64,000 nt of DNA, taken from NCBI RefSeq assembly GCF_008923725.1, contig NZ_WBPF01000013.1, positions 885,188 to 949,187 of the forward strand, written 5' to 3'. Made by a program: the position numbers and the translations under genes. The notes under the pieces are model-generated. The model worked only from the letters and a program-made list of their open reading frames with translations, searched no databases and was not told the DNA's origin. How positions within the stretch are numbered: position 1 is the stretch's first letter; every line of letters begins with the position of its first letter. Origin of the DNA: Bacillus sp. CH140a_4T (lineage in GTDB: Bacteria > Bacillota > Bacilli > Bacillales > Bacillaceae_G). Shown here piece by piece: positions 17,170 to 26,611 of this stretch.

Positions 17170-17498
17170 AATTGCTCCACTTTAATCGTATCAGCTTCTA
17201 TAATTTCAAAACAAAGATTTACTGTTCTCTTTAATGCTCTCGTTCTATGAATCTTGCACGCTGGAATTAAGATAGAATCATTTGGCTTTAAAACCGCCGT
17301 TTCTCCATCTTCAAAATCGATAAGTAATTCTCCCTCTAGTACAATAAATAATTCATCCGAATTCGAATGATAGTGCCAATCATATTCACCAGTAAATACA
17401 GCGATTCGTAAGCAATGACTATTTACATTTGAAACGACGAAGTTTTTATGTTGATCTTGAATGTCCTTTGTTAATTCTAATAAATTCACAGTCTCCAT
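17166..17498 (-). CDS. Cupin domain protein
   Basis: A 110-residue single cupin. Metal-binding motif 1 is HYHSNSDELFIVLEGEL (two His and a Glu) and motif 2 is PNDSILIPACKIHR with a His. It is probably a small-molecule-binding or isomerase/dioxygenase-type protein. I used the ATG at 17498 (METVNLLEL), preceded by AAGGGTGAG; the GTG at 17510 overlaps that site. First gene of a three-gene operon. Confidence 0.85.
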   Translation of the reverse strand: METVNLLELTKDIQDQHKNFVVSNVNSHCLRIAVFTGEYDWHYHSNSDELFIVLEGELLIDFEDGETAVLKPNDSILIPACKIHRTRALKRTVNLCFEIIEADTIKVEQL

Positions 17499-17542
17499 AT
17501 TTCGTCTCACCCTTTCATTAATCGTTTTTCTGAAAAACTAGC

Positions 17543-17950
17543 TTAGTCTCCACCACCACTTGAGCTGTTACAATCATTGCTACTGTAGTCACCGAATCCA
17601 CTTGATGAGCTTGAAGCATATGAAGATTTTTTGCTCATTTTTCTTTGCTTATCTTTCTTACTTTCATGACTAGGCCATACTGTAGCAAAGAGTATAACGA
17701 ATAAGGCTAATTTTATTACGACAAGTGTAAATTCTAGAATGCTCTCAATAATATTAGAAGTTATCTCAAAACTGTAAAACACTCCAAATGAATACATACA
17801 CAAAATTACATAAAGAGCCATACAAATATACCGAAATGTTTTCTCTATCATAATGACTATTTTTTGTGAAAGAGGTATGTTCTGTTCCTGTTTTTTCTTT
17901 ATATACTTTTGTCTTTTAACTTGCTTTTTCTTTCTCTTTTTACTCCCCAT
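17543..17950 (-). CDS. Small membrane protein with basic N-terminus and Ser/Gly tail
   Basis: 135 residues: a very lysine/arginine-rich start (MGSKKRKKKQVKRQKYIKKK), two membrane helices (about 42-65 and 75-95), then a C-terminus made of Ser, Gly, Asp and Asn with SSSSSGFGDY and ending SSSGGGD. The low-complexity tail resembles other small bacillus proteins ending in Ser/Gly-rich stretches. No function can be assigned. AGAGGAG precedes the ATG at 17950; the longer open frame to 17980 is unnecessary. Confidence 0.75.
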   Translation of the reverse strand: MGSKKRKKKQVKRQKYIKKKQEQNIPLSQKIVIMIEKTFRYICMALYVILCMYSFGVFYSFEITSNIIESILEFTLVVIKLALFVILFATVWPSHESKKDKQRKMSKKSSYASSSSSGFGDYSSNDCNSSSGGGD

Positions 17951-18030
17951 CAAATCTCCTCTTTTAACTTCTTTTTTCATTTAATTCCAAATTATCACAA
18001 AAAATAACATTATAACAAGCTATATTTCAC

Positions 18031-18091
18031 GTAAAGTTTTGTTTACTTTTTGTAAAGTTTTATTTACTTATTACCTAAAAATGGATATGAT
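18031..18091 (+). promoter_or_regulatory. Promoter with tandem operators of the XRE operon
   Basis: Two 16-bp inverted repeats, GTAAAGTTTTGTTTAC (18031-18046) and GTAAAGTTTTATTTAC (18052-18067), lie 21 bp apart, which puts them on one face of the helix. The second overlaps a -35 TTTACT (18063-18068) that is 17 bases from a -10 TATGAT (18086-18091). This layout fits autorepression by the adjacent XRE regulator. Confidence 0.6.
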
Positions 18092-18128
18092 AAATGTAAC
18101 AAATTTACAAAAAGGAGACTTTGTATAT

Positions 18129-18344
18129 TTGATTAAAAATAAGGTGAAACAATTCCGCGTCGTTAGAGACATCACCCAAGAACAATTAGCTTCCTCTGTT
18201 CAAATCACTAGACAATCCCTCATCGCTATCGAGAAGAATAAATACAACCCAAGTTTAGAATTAGCATTGAAATTATGTGAGTTTTTCAACTGTAAAGTAG
18301 AAGATTTATTTCAATTAGATAAAACTGGGGAGGAAAAAGAATGA
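18129..18344 (+). CDS. XRE family transcriptional regulator
   Basis: 71 residues, nearly all one helix-turn-helix: TQEQLASSVQITRQSLIAIE (about 15-34), followed by KNKYNPSLELALKLCEFFNC. It belongs to the compact YgzD/YozG-like repressors that pair with a membrane protein gene. The TTG at 18129 is the likely start: AAGGAG lies 11 bases upstream and homologues begin at this lysine-rich point; an ATG further up has no ribosome site. The stop overlaps the next gene (ATGA). Confidence 0.85.
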   Translation: MIKNKVKQFRVVRDITQEQLASSVQITRQSLIAIEKNKYNPSLELALKLCEFFNCKVEDLFQLDKTGEEKE

Positions 18345-18766
18345 AAAATACTTTTAATCAAGAGTTCATTTCGCATCTTACCATTTTATTGTTAGGTTCA
18401 ACTTTTCTTTATTTCAATAGTAATGATGAAGAAAAAATTAGTTCTGTCCTTCTATTCGCTGGCGTCTACATACTCTTAGCCTTAATACTATTCGTAGTGA
18501 AACGGATATTCTTTAAGAAAAGAAAGAACGATGCAGAGAAATATCCATTACCTGAAATGGATGAAAGAATCGAGAAGATGAGTTTAAAACTTATGGCACA
18601 AATTTTCGGTCTCTCTCATTTAGTCGGCTCTGCGATACTATTTATTTTATATATCACTGACAAAAACTCGATGATACGAGTTGAGTATGCCTTATATTAC
18701 TTGTTCGGCATTCTTTTCTTTACAATGATGTTCGGATTGAGAATTGTAAAGAAACTAGACAATTAG
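18341..18766 (+). CDS. Membrane protein paired with the XRE regulator
   Basis: 141 residues with four predicted membrane helices (about 9-25, 33-53, 85-106, 114-135) and a charged loop (FFKKRKNDAEKYPLPEMDER). Translationally coupled to the XRE gene. Such two-gene modules are common in Firmicutes, and the membrane partner (DUF2178-like) has no assigned role. The ATG follows GGAGG at good spacing. Confidence 0.8.
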   Translation: MKNTFNQEFISHLTILLLGSTFLYFNSNDEEKISSVLLFAGVYILLALILFVVKRIFFKKRKNDAEKYPLPEMDERIEKMSLKLMAQIFGLSHLVGSAILFILYITDKNSMIRVEYALYYLFGILFFTMMFGLRIVKKLDN

Positions 18767-18771
18767 CCTAA

Positions 18772-18916
18772 ATAAAGTGAAACTTTAATCAGTGGGGGTT
18801 TTGTTCATCCCCCACTGATTATTAGTTGAACCAATCGGGATTTTACGGGTAGTTGCCCCCACTAACTTCTTTGCTCTCGCTGAACTTTGAGGTGGGGGCG
18901 TTAATGCAGGGTAAAA
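18772..18916 (+). repeat. bcr1-type dispersed element, copy 2 (right end decayed)
   Basis: Begins ATAAAGTGAAACTTTAATCA and keeps the first hairpin ATCAGTGGGGG / CCCCCACTGAT and the second CCCCCACTAACTTCTTTGCT / GAGGTGGGGG. The usual end GCGGGATAAA has changed to GCAGGGTAAAA and runs straight into the ald terminator. Confidence 0.75.
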
Positions 18917-18945
18917 AGCCCCTCCTTACGAAAGGAGGGGCTTAC
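18915..18945. terminator. Terminator of ald (bidirectional)
   Basis: AAGCCCCTCCTT, loop ACG, AAAGGAGGGGCTT; very stable, with an A tract on the left that gives U residues for ald. Confidence 0.9.
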
Positions 18946-18956
18946 ATGTATTTCTA

Positions 18957-20090
18957 TTATGATAAAGCTGGAGCTTTTTCAAGAAGCTCTTTCGCATCAG
19001 CATATTGTAAACCGTGCGCTTCTGCAACTGCTTCGAATGTTACATATCCGTCTAATGTGTTAATACCTTTTAATAATGCAGTGTTGCCTAGGCAAGCATC
19101 TTTGTAGCCTTTGTTCGCAATTTGCACTGCATATGGTACTGTTACATTTGTTAATGCAAGAGTTGATGTACGTGGAACCGCACCTGGCATATTAGCAACT
19201 GCATAATGAACAACGCCATGTTTTTCGTAAGTTGGGTTGTCGTGAGTTGTAATACGGTCAGTTGTTTCGAAAATACCACCTTGGTCAATCGCGATATCTA
19301 CAACGACAGAACCTGGTTCCATTGATTGAATCATTTCTTCTGTTACAAGTTTTGGCGCTTTTGCACCTGGGATTAATACTGCACCGATTACAAGATCAGA
19401 CTCTTTTACAGCTTCTGCAATGTTGTAAGGATTAGACATTAACGTTTTTACTTGGTTACCGAAAATGTCATCTAGTTGACGAAGACGTTCTGCACTTAAG
19501 TCGATGATTGTTACATCTGCACCTAAACCTACTGCAATCTTCGCTGCGTTTGTACCAGCTTGACCACCGCCGATAATTGTTACTTTGCCGCGTTTTACCC
19601 CTGGAACGCCTGCAAGTAAAATACCTTTACCGCCTTTGTTTTTCTCAAGGAATTGTGCACCGATTTGAGCAGACATACGACCAGCTACTTCACTCATAGG
19701 TGCAAGTAATGGTAGTGAACGATTGTCTAATTGTACTGTTTCGTATGCAATTGATACAACTTTGTTATCAATTAATGCTTTCGTTAATTCTGGTTCTGGA
19801 GCTAAGTGTAAGTATGTGAATAAAATTAAACCTTCGCGGAAATAACCATATTCACTTGCAACTGGCTCTTTTACCTTCATAACCATATCTTGATTCCATG
19901 CTTCTTCAGCAGTTTCAACAAGTCTTGCACCAGCTTGTACGTATTCTTCATCCGTAAAGCCAGATCCTAAACCTGCTCCTTTTTGAACAAAAACTTCATG
20001 ACCATTTTGTACTAAATGTACTGCTCCCGCTGGCGTCATTGCCACGCGGTTTTCATTGTTTTTAATTTCTGTTGGAATACCGATACGCAT
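18957..20090 (-). CDS. ald: Alanine dehydrogenase
   Basis: 377 residues; converts L-alanine to pyruvate and ammonia with NAD, needed for alanine use and normal sporulation in bacilli. Visible: [20 protein letters not shown] with the substrate Arg, the catalytic Lys in VMKVKEP, His in TYLHLAPE, the Rossmann loop [21 protein letters not shown], and [11 protein letters not shown] near the end. GGGGGA precedes the ATG. In B. subtilis ald lies elsewhere, so its place next to ytkK is a B. cereus-group arrangement (from memory). A promoter and a cre-like site lie upstream. Confidence 0.97.
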   Translation of the reverse strand: MRIGIPTEIKNNENRVAMTPAGAVHLVQNGHEVFVQKGAGLGSGFTDEEYVQAGARLVETAEEAWNQDMVMKVKEPVASEYGYFREGLILFTYLHLAPEPELTKALIDNKVVSIAYETVQLDNRSLPLLAPMSEVAGRMSAQIGAQFLEKNKGGKGILLAGVPGVKRGKVTIIGGGQAGTNAAKIAVGLGADVTIIDLSAERLRQLDDIFGNQVKTLMSNPYNIAEAVKESDLVIGAVLIPGAKAPKLVTEEMIQSMEPGSVVVDIAIDQGGIFETTDRITTHDNPTYEKHGVVHYAVANMPGAVPRTSTLALTNVTVPYAVQIANKGYKDACLGNTALLKGINTLDGYVTFEAVAEAHGLQYADAKELLEKAPALS

Positions 20091-20136
20091 TATTAGTTCC
20101 CCCTTGAGTTATGAAATGACCCCTGAATCATTTTTT

Positions 20137-20188
20137 AAAGCGCTTTCTATGCTCTTATATTTTAACATAATATCTCAATATTTGACAA
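20137..20188 (-). promoter_or_regulatory. ald promoter with cre-like site
   Basis: Leftward: TTGTCA (-35, 20183-20188), 18 bases, TAAAAT (-10, 20159-20164). About a dozen bases downstream lies AAAGCGCTTT (20137-20146), the core of a CcpA cre site, though its outer TG/CA is not conserved (TAGAAAGCGCTTTAAA). Placement after the promoter suggests repression on good carbon sources. Confidence 0.55.
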
Positions 20189-20303
20189 AAAATAATACAA
20201 GTTTTCCGATAGATTTAATCTTACATGAAAGGACAGTATTATCCGCGCCTCTCAGCATAAAAGATAAACTGTCCAATTATTCGAAACTTCACTTTATTTC
20301 ACT

Positions 20304-21062
20304 CTATCGATGTCTATGAATAACATCTACTGCACCAGTTACTTCAATAATTGTACCGGTAATCATATCGGAATCGTCCTCACATAAAAATGAAATGGTT
20401 CTTGCGATATCTTCACCTGTTCCAGATCTACCAATTGGTGTGTTATGTTCTTTCAACTGACGTGCTTCTTGAATTGTCGCTTCTTTCATTTCACCAATAA
20501 TATCACCAGGACATACCATATTTGCAGTAATACCATATTCTGCTTCTTCATAAGCAACTGTTTTCGTTAATGAAACAAGTCCTACTTTCGCTGCTGCAAA
20601 AGCTGAACGATAAATCCATCCCGGCGCGCTATCTGCCCCTTGGAATCCGTAATTAATAATACGGCCAAAGTTCTGTTTTCTCATAACCGGAACGACAAGT
20701 TTCAACAAATGAAACACCGCTGTTAAATTACCCTGAATCATTTCATTCCATTCGTCTTCTTCATAATCGACTAACTTTTTTCGTTCAAATACATATGGAC
20801 CAGCATTATTAATTAAAAAGTCAATTTTGCCAAAACGGCTTATCGCTTCTTCTACTATTTTATGTAAATCTTCCTTTTTCGTGACATCCGCTTGCACGAA
20901 TTGTAGACGCTCTTCCATATTTTTATATGTTTCTTTCATCGTTTCCATAGCCGCTATATCGCTATGATATGTTACTGTTACTGAATATCCTTTAGCCAGT
21001 AACTTTTCTGTTACTTGCTTTCCTAAACCTTTCGTACCGGCTGTAATGAGCGCATGTCTCAC
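20304..21062 (-). CDS. ytkK: Short-chain dehydrogenase-like protein YtkK
   Basis: 252 residues with the SDR Rossmann fold: TAGTKGLGKQV (cofactor Gly motif), ADVTK, NNAGPYV and GRIINYG. The active site is odd. Where the family has YxxxK this protein has F-A-A-A-K (in RSAFAAAKVGL), and the catalytic Ser position is also changed; Asn and Lys remain. It may therefore bind a nucleotide without normal redox chemistry. The GTG at 21062 follows AAAGGAGG by 9 bases and gives the family's usual N-terminus. Between ald and argH as ytkK is near argH in B. subtilis. Confidence 0.82.
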   Translation of the reverse strand: MRHALITAGTKGLGKQVTEKLLAKGYSVTVTYHSDIAAMETMKETYKNMEERLQFVQADVTKKEDLHKIVEEAISRFGKIDFLINNAGPYVFERKKLVDYEEDEWNEMIQGNLTAVFHLLKLVVPVMRKQNFGRIINYGFQGADSAPGWIYRSAFAAAKVGLVSLTKTVAYEEAEYGITANMVCPGDIIGEMKEATIQEARQLKEHNTPIGRSGTGEDIARTISFLCEDDSDMITGTIIEVTGAVDVIHRHR

Positions 21063-21244
21063 AAAAAACTGCCTCCTTTTAAATTGCCATAGTTCATATG
21101 TAACAAGTTCTCGCACCAATTACAACTAAAATGAATTAAAATGAAGTTTTCAAAATTCTGTAACGTTTCCGACAAGCACATTACCAAAATTTGTTTTATA
21201 ATAAAGTTGTAAACAGTAATAAAAATGATTGGGAGGAATTTACT

Positions 21245-21703
21245 ATGAATAATACATATACAAATATTTTAATCGCTGTGGATGGTTCTAAAGAAGCAGA
21301 AAAAGCCTTTAAAAAAGCAATTCAAGTCGCAAAACGCAACAATGCAACATTAACAATTGCTCATATCGTTGATGTAAAAGCATACTCAGCAGTAGAAGCT
21401 TATAGCCGTGCAATTGCTGAACGTGCAAATCTATTTGCAGAAGACTTATTAGAAGACTACAAAAAAACTGCGCTTGAAGCTGGCCTTGAAAAAATTGAAA
21501 CTGTATTAGAATTCGGTAATCCTAAATCTAAAATTTCAAAAGAAATCGCTCCAAACCATAAAGTAGATTTAATTATGTGTGGTGCAACTGGTTTAAATGC
21601 TGTTGAGCGTTTCCTAATTGGTAGCGTCTCTGAACATATTATTCGCTATGCGAAATGCGATGTCCTTGTTGTTCGTGGCGATGAGGAGCAAGGCGATCTT
21701 TAA
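21245..21703 (+). CDS. Universal stress protein (UspA family)
   Basis: 152 residues, single Usp domain: ILIAVDGSKEAEKAFKKA at the start and the ATP-binding loop GATGLNAVERFLIGSVSEHI with VLVVRG at the end (G-x2-G-x9-G-S pattern). It is therefore the ATP-binding type. GGAGG lies upstream of the ATG at 21245. Role in stress survival is inferred from family. Monocistronic. Confidence 0.9.
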   Translation: MNNTYTNILIAVDGSKEAEKAFKKAIQVAKRNNATLTIAHIVDVKAYSAVEAYSRAIAERANLFAEDLLEDYKKTALEAGLEKIETVLEFGNPKSKISKEIAPNHKVDLIMCGATGLNAVERFLIGSVSEHIIRYAKCDVLVVRGDEEQGDL

Positions 21704-21803
21704 TTTATAAATAAAACACCAAGTCCACATGTTTTACTGGTGGATAAGGGAAATGAAGCTTTAGGCTTGAATGAACAATAAATACATGTTGTTAAATAAT
21801 GAT

Positions 21804-21835
21804 AAAAAAGGAGTGGGTAATCCACTCCTTTTTTC
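21804..21835. terminator. Terminator
   Basis: AAAAAAGGAGTGG, loop GTAAT, CCACTCCTTTTTT. The 100 bp between the stress protein gene and this hairpin holds no gene I can support. Confidence 0.85.
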
Positions 21836-21969
21836 ACGACTGTGTAAGAAGAATAAAGATGTTTAATGTTACTCATAACAATAAATCTTCTCTGTTTTTT
21901 CTCTACTCTTGCATGGATTTTAAAATCCTCATTTTTCAATCGATTGTTTAATCAAGTTTAAACTGTATT

Positions 21970-22392
21970 CTACTTAATTCTTTGAGCAATTGGATGGTCA
22001 TCTTTTAGTTGTAACAAATCCCATAAATTCCCGTACAAATCCTTGAATACTGCAACTATTCCATATTCTTGCTCTTTCGGCTCTCTCACAAATTCTATTC
22101 CTCTTGAAATCATTTCATTATAATCTCTCCAAAAATCGTCAGTATTTAAGAAAAGAAAAACTCTGCCGCCTGATTGGTTACCGATAAAGGAATCTTGCTC
22201 AGGTTTAGATGCTCTAGCCAGTAATATTGTGGTGCCGACTGAACCAGGAGGAGATACCACTACCCATCTTTTGTTTTGCTCTGGCTGATATATATCTTGG
22301 ACTAGTGTGAAATTTAGTTTCTTTGTATAGAACTCTATTGCCTCATCGTAGTCTTTTACTACTAATGCGATATGAACTATTGATTGAACCAT
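21970..22392 (-). CDS. VOC family (glyoxalase/bleomycin resistance-like) protein
   Basis: 140 residues with the paired beta-alpha-beta-beta-beta modules of the vicinal oxygen chelate fold: SIVHIALVVKDYDEAIEFYTKKLNF, then GRVFLFLNTDDFWRDYNEM and IVAVFKDLYGNLWDLLQ. His at the start and Glu-region residues could bind a metal. Substrate unknown. GGAGGG precedes the ATG. Confidence 0.85.
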   Translation of the reverse strand: MVQSIVHIALVVKDYDEAIEFYTKKLNFTLVQDIYQPEQNKRWVVVSPPGSVGTTILLARASKPEQDSFIGNQSGGRVFLFLNTDDFWRDYNEMISRGIEFVREPKEQEYGIVAVFKDLYGNLWDLLQLKDDHPIAQRIK

Positions 22393-22490
22393 TATTATCC
22401 CTCCTATTATTACTAAATAAGCAAATTGTAGTATAACATTTCTTGCTTTAATCTATCTATTAGCTTAATAACACAGGCTCTTGTTTTTCT

Positions 22491-23186
22491 TCATTTCACA
22501 TACTTCACTATAAATACAAGACAAACAACCACTACAACAGCTACTGCCAACACATATGGCGGTAAGAACTTCAAAGACCATAATGCCATCATGATCGTCG
22601 CAACCGTTAAGTACGTTTGCTTTGCATCTTCTGTCATTTTTTTACGAAGCAAGAACACATACAAATAACCGATTGGCGGCGTAATGAAGCAAAGAACATA
22701 TATGATTTTAGATTTTAAATACCATTTTTGTTCTCCGAGTTTCTTTATATCTTCTTCTATTCTCTTATGCTCTTGCTCTCTCGCTTCTTCTACAAGCGGA
22801 TCTTCCTCTTCTCCTCGCTTTTCTTTCATATAAGGAAGAAAGTGCACGAAAAAATAGTATGCGAATACGAACGCTCCAAATCCAATACCGAATCTTTCCA
22901 ATGGAATATTCTCACTAAAAAAAGCAGCAGCAATCGCTAAAGAAAAACAATACGTCATCATCCAAAATGAACGTTTTCTCTTTTTCCGTTCCATTTCTTT
23001 TTTATCTTGTACATGTTTTCTTTTCGAAAGCCATATTGAAATACAGCAATCTACTACAAATAGAATAAAGATAAATATCCCAACGTGTACTGTTTCTACA
23101 TCCTTAAATGAAAAGATGTTTGGGAATGCAACATGTAATACAATTAGCGTGTACAAAATTATCCCTATAAAATAAATACGTCTCAT
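22491..23186 (-). CDS. Multi-pass membrane protein, unknown
   Basis: 231 residues with about seven hydrophobic segments and two charged cytoplasmic stretches (SKRKHVQDKKEMERKKRKR and EEEDPLVEEAREQEHKR). The charged middle could form a short coiled coil. No family is recognised and the neighbours give no hint. Confidence 0.75.
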   Translation of the reverse strand: MRRIYFIGIILYTLIVLHVAFPNIFSFKDVETVHVGIFIFILFVVDCCISIWLSKRKHVQDKKEMERKKRKRSFWMMTYCFSLAIAAAFFSENIPLERFGIGFGAFVFAYYFFVHFLPYMKEKRGEEEDPLVEEAREQEHKRIEEDIKKLGEQKWYLKSKIIYVLCFITPPIGYLYVFLLRKKMTEDAKQTYLTVATIMMALWSLKFLPPYVLAVAVVVVVCLVFIVKYVK

Positions 23187-23280
23187 TTTCCATTCCTTTC
23201 TGATTTCCTAACTTTAGGTTAACATACATTTTTTAGAAATAGACGGACAAAATATATATGTTAAAAAAGGAGGATGCTAC

Positions 23281-23460
23281 ATGAATGATTCTGAACGTAT
23301 TATTTTAGATGTGAACGGGAAAGAGCTCGAAATGTTACATACAATCCGTACACATTTTAAAGAAAAACATGGTGTGGAACTAAGTAATGGTGCATTACTA
23401 CGTGATTTGATGGATATTGAGTATATTCGAATTACAGAAGATCGGCATAAGTATGATTAA
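23281..23460 (+). CDS. Small protein, possibly ribbon-helix-helix-like (59 aa)
   Basis: Reads MNDSERIILDVNGKELEMLH and ends RITEDRHKYD. AAAGGAGG lies 8 bases before the ATG and a terminator follows, which supports a real gene. A beta strand (RIILDVNG), then two helices (ELEMLHTIRTHF and NGALLRDLMDIEYI), would fit a small RHH-type fold, but this is only a pattern impression. Sits between a membrane protein and argH on the opposite strand. Confidence 0.72.
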   Translation: MNDSERIILDVNGKELEMLHTIRTHFKEKHGVELSNGALLRDLMDIEYIRITEDRHKYD

Positions 23461-23480
23461 CTTTAAGCTATAAAAATCAC

Positions 23481-23521
23481 AAAAAAGGTACGCTTCTCTC
23501 TACTAAGATTCGCGTACCTTC
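23481..23521. terminator. Bidirectional terminator
   Basis: AAGGTACGC and GCGTACCTT pair around a 15-17 base loop with T-rich flanks, between the 59-codon gene and argH. Confidence 0.8.
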
Positions 23522-23536
23522 TGCCCTATAAACCAA

Positions 23537-24925
23537 TCAACTTCCAACGAACTCTCTAACTAATCCTTTCGCCTTCTCCAAAGCTTTTTCAATTTGCTCA
23601 AACCCTGTTCCGCCAGCACTGTTACGACGTTTCACAGCTGCATATGGTGAAAGAACTTCATATAAATCTTCTTCAAATAACGAACTCATCTCTTTATACG
23701 TTTCAAGTGGTACATCTACTAAATAAATTCCTTTTTGTGTACAGTGTAGCACTAGCTTCCCAACAATTTCATGAGCTTGACGGAATGGTAGTCCTTTGTT
23801 TGCTAAGTAGTCAGCAATTTCTGTGGCGTTGGAGAAATCTTGCTTCACAGCTTGGCCCATTTTTTCTTTATTTACAGTCATCGTTTCAAGCATGCCGGCC
23901 ATAATATGAAGGCACCCTTCTACTGTTTTTACTGTATCAAACATTCCTTCTTTATCTTCTTGCAAGTCTTTATTGTAAGCGAGCGGTAATCCTTTCATGA
24001 CTGTAAGTAAACTAAATAAATTACCGTACACTCTGCCTGTTTTACCGCGGATTAGTTCCGCCATATCTGGATTTTTCTTTTGCGGCATAATGCTGCTTCC
24101 CGTTGCGTATTGATCGCTCATTTCAATAAATTGAAACTCTTGGCTACTCCATAAAATAAGTTCTTCGCAAAAGCGTGATAAGTGCATCATGAGCATAGAT
24201 GAGTTACTTAGGAACTCCAGTATGAAATCACGATCACTTACTGCATCTAAACTATTTTCATAGATTCCATTAAATCCAAGAAGCTCTGCACTATATTCTC
24301 TGTCAATCGGGAATGTTGTCCCAGCTAACGCTCCTGCTCCTAATGGTGACATGTTAATGCGCTTTAATGAATCTTCATAACGATTTACATCACGCTCTAA
24401 CATCCAAAAATAAGCGAGAATATGATGCGCAAATGAAATTGGCTGCGCACGCTGCAAATGCGTATAACCAGGCATAATGGTTTCAATATTATTTTCTGCT
24501 TGATGAACAAGAACCGTTTGCAATTGTTTTGTAGCTTTAATAATATGTTCTACTTTTTCTTTTAAATATAAATGCATATCAGTCGCTACTTGATCATTAC
24601 GGCTTCGGCCTGTATGAAGTTTCCCTCCTACTTCGCCAATTTGTTCAATTAACATTTTTTCGATGTTTAAGTGAATATCTTCTGCTTCTACTGAGAATTG
24701 AAGCTTATTCTCTTTTGCTTCTTTTAATAAATACTGAAGCCCTACCTTTATTTTCTCAGCTTCTTCTTTCGTAACGATACCTTGCTTTGCTAGCATTGTT
24801 ACGTGTGCAATACTCCCTTTTATATCTTGATTTACTAATTGTTGATCGAAGGAGATGGACGCTCCGAACTCCTCAACCCATGCTTCCGCTCCTTCTGTAA
24901 AACGTCCGCCCCAAAGTTTACTCAC
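23537..24925 (-). CDS. argH: Argininosuccinate lyase
   Basis: 462 residues; last step of arginine synthesis, argininosuccinate to arginine and fumarate. Fumarase/aspartase superfamily signature [20 protein letters not shown] (about residues 272-291) is intact, with [13 protein letters not shown] and [16 protein letters not shown] start overlaps the argG stop (GTGA), so the pair is translationally coupled. Regulated with argG. Confidence 0.98.
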   Translation of the reverse strand: MSKLWGGRFTEGAEAWVEEFGASISFDQQLVNQDIKGSIAHVTMLAKQGIVTKEEAEKIKVGLQYLLKEAKENKLQFSVEAEDIHLNIEKMLIEQIGEVGGKLHTGRSRNDQVATDMHLYLKEKVEHIIKATKQLQTVLVHQAENNIETIMPGYTHLQRAQPISFAHHILAYFWMLERDVNRYEDSLKRINMSPLGAGALAGTTFPIDREYSAELLGFNGIYENSLDAVSDRDFILEFLSNSSMLMMHLSRFCEELILWSSQEFQFIEMSDQYATGSSIMPQKKNPDMAELIRGKTGRVYGNLFSLLTVMKGLPLAYNKDLQEDKEGMFDTVKTVEGCLHIMAGMLETMTVNKEKMGQAVKQDFSNATEIADYLANKGLPFRQAHEIVGKLVLHCTQKGIYLVDVPLETYKEMSSLFEEDLYEVLSPYAAVKRRNSAGGTGFEQIEKALEKAKGLVREFVGS

Positions 24926-26127
24926 GCTTCCACCTTCTTTTGATTCACTTGGCTGTATACTTTCGTTGGTAAACCAAATAATGAAATGAATCCAACCGCT
25001 GCATCATGATTGAATTCATCCTGGGCAGTATATGTTGCTAGCTTTTCATCGTATAGAGAATACTCAGATTTACGTCCTTCTACAATCGCATGGCCTTTAA
25101 ATAATTTCACACGCACTGTACCCGTTACGTTCTTTTGCGTTTCTTGTAAGAATGCGTTAAGCGCTTGTTTTAAAGGTGAGAACCATAAACCGTTATAAAT
25201 AAGTTCTGTTATTTTCTGCTCAATCATCGGTTTAAAATGCGCTACTTCTTTTACGAGTGTTAAATCTTCAAGTTCCTTATGCGCCGTAATTAATGTCATC
25301 GCTGCTGGGCATTCGTATACTTCACGCGATTTAATACCAACAAGGCGATTTTCTACGTGATCGATACGTCCAACGCCATGTTTTCCAGCAAGTGCATTTA
25401 ACGTTTTAATAAGTTCTGAAAGTGGATATGCAGTGCCATTTAAAGTAGTTGGTACGCCTGCTTTAAAACCGATTTCTACAAATTCTGGTTTATTCGGTGT
25501 ATCTTCTAATGCTAATGTCATCTCATATGCATCTTCTGGCGGTGCTGCCCATGGATCTTCTAAAATCCCACATTCATTACTACGTCCCCATAAATTTTGA
25601 TCGATTGAAAATGGGCTATCTAAATTAATTGGAATTGGTACATTATTTTCTTTTGCATAGGCAATTTCTTCTTCACGTGACCATTTCCATTCACGCACAG
25701 GCGCAATTACTTCTAAGTAAGGATTTAATGCTTGAATAGAAACTTCAAAACGAACTTGATCATTTCCTTTCCCTGTACATCCGTGTGCAACTGCAGTCGC
25801 CCCTTCTTGTTCTGCAATTTCTACTAATTTCTTCGCGATAAGCGGGCGTGATAACGCAGAAACGAGAGGATATTTCCCTTCGTATAACGTGTGCGCTTGC
25901 ATCGCCATCAATGCATATTCATTTGCAAATTCTTCTTGAACATCAATCATATATGATTTAATTGCACCTACTGAAAGTGCCTTTTCTTTTACAAATGCTA
26001 AGTCTTTACCTTCCCCTAAGTCTAAACAAAGCGCGATAATATCATAATTCTTCTCTTGTAACCATTTAATTGCAACGGAAGTATCAAGACCTCCGGAATA
26101 TGCTAATACCACTTTTTTCTTCTCCAT
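24922..26127 (-). CDS. argG: Argininosuccinate synthase
   Basis: 401 residues; joins citrulline and aspartate using ATP. The N-terminal ATP loop [18 protein letters not shown], aspartate/citrulline region [11 protein letters not shown] and [17 protein letters not shown] are visible. The start is the ATG at 26127 after AGGGGG; the ten residues open upstream are not used. First gene of argGH, with a promoter and an ARG box directly upstream. Confidence 0.98.
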   Translation of the reverse strand: MEKKKVVLAYSGGLDTSVAIKWLQEKNYDIIALCLDLGEGKDLAFVKEKALSVGAIKSYMIDVQEEFANEYALMAMQAHTLYEGKYPLVSALSRPLIAKKLVEIAEQEGATAVAHGCTGKGNDQVRFEVSIQALNPYLEVIAPVREWKWSREEEIAYAKENNVPIPINLDSPFSIDQNLWGRSNECGILEDPWAAPPEDAYEMTLALEDTPNKPEFVEIGFKAGVPTTLNGTAYPLSELIKTLNALAGKHGVGRIDHVENRLVGIKSREVYECPAAMTLITAHKELEDLTLVKEVAHFKPMIEQKITELIYNGLWFSPLKQALNAFLQETQKNVTGTVRVKLFKGHAIVEGRKSEYSLYDEKLATYTAQDEFNHDAAVGFISLFGLPTKVYSQVNQKKVEA

Positions 26128-26140
26128 TTTGCATCCCCCT

Positions 26141-26194
26141 AAAGAATAAATATTCATTTTCTTTTATAATAATTCACACTTTAACACCTTTCAC
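26141..26194 (-). promoter_or_regulatory. argGH promoter with ARG box
   Basis: Leftward: GTGAAA (-35, 26189-26194), 17 bases, TATTAT (-10, 26166-26171), then AATGAATATTTATTCTTT (26141-26158) at the expected transcription start. It matches the AT-rich, TGAAT/ATTC-type ARG box bound by ArgR/AhrC. A weaker half site (TGAATTATTATAA) overlaps the -10. Confidence 0.65.
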
Positions 26195-26293
26195 AAAATG
26201 TATCAAGAGTCATTTTCAATTTTTTTCAAACAATTTCGTCGAACTTCTTTCTGTTTTTATGTAAAATATAATCAGGAAAACGGGGGTGAACTT

Positions 26294-26611
26294 ATGGAAA
26301 AGTATTTCTTATACGATGAACATCTAGGAATTGAAATTCCGCATTTACAAGAAGACTGGGAAAATATCCCCGAAAAAATGCAGCATGCTATTTTATTGAA
26401 ATGGGAACAAGTTCGCGGAAAGATTCCTGATCGAATAAAAGAACTCGAGCACTCTATTAATGCAAAACAGCATCATTTAAATAACGAAGAAGACTTCGAA
26501 ATTTCTTGCAAACTGAATTCAGAAATTGCCGATCTCGCTTCCATCATTAATGACCTTTGGCTTTGGTATCGACTCACTCAAAATGTATCTGAGGGGAAAG
26601 CACACCAATGA
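26294..26611 (+). CDS. Hypothetical cytoplasmic protein
   Basis: 105 residues, acidic and mostly helical (MEKYFLYDEHLGIEIPHLQE, then DRIKELEHSINAKQHHLNNE). No signal, membrane helix or known motif. GGGGGTG lies 7-8 bases before the ATG at 26294, ruling out the 32 open codons upstream that overlap the argG promoter. Ends in a bidirectional terminator. Confidence 0.75.
   Translation: MEKYFLYDEHLGIEIPHLQEDWENIPEKMQHAILLKWEQVRGKIPDRIKELEHSINAKQHHLNNEEDFEISCKLNSEIADLASIINDLWLWYRLTQNVSEGKAHQ

Noticed and set aside
20056-20319. Plus-strand open frame upstream of ald
   Set aside because: It is the reverse of the ald promoter and start region and has no protein-like pattern.
21704-21800. A short gene after the universal stress protein
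   Set aside because: No ribosome site with a convincing frame on either strand.
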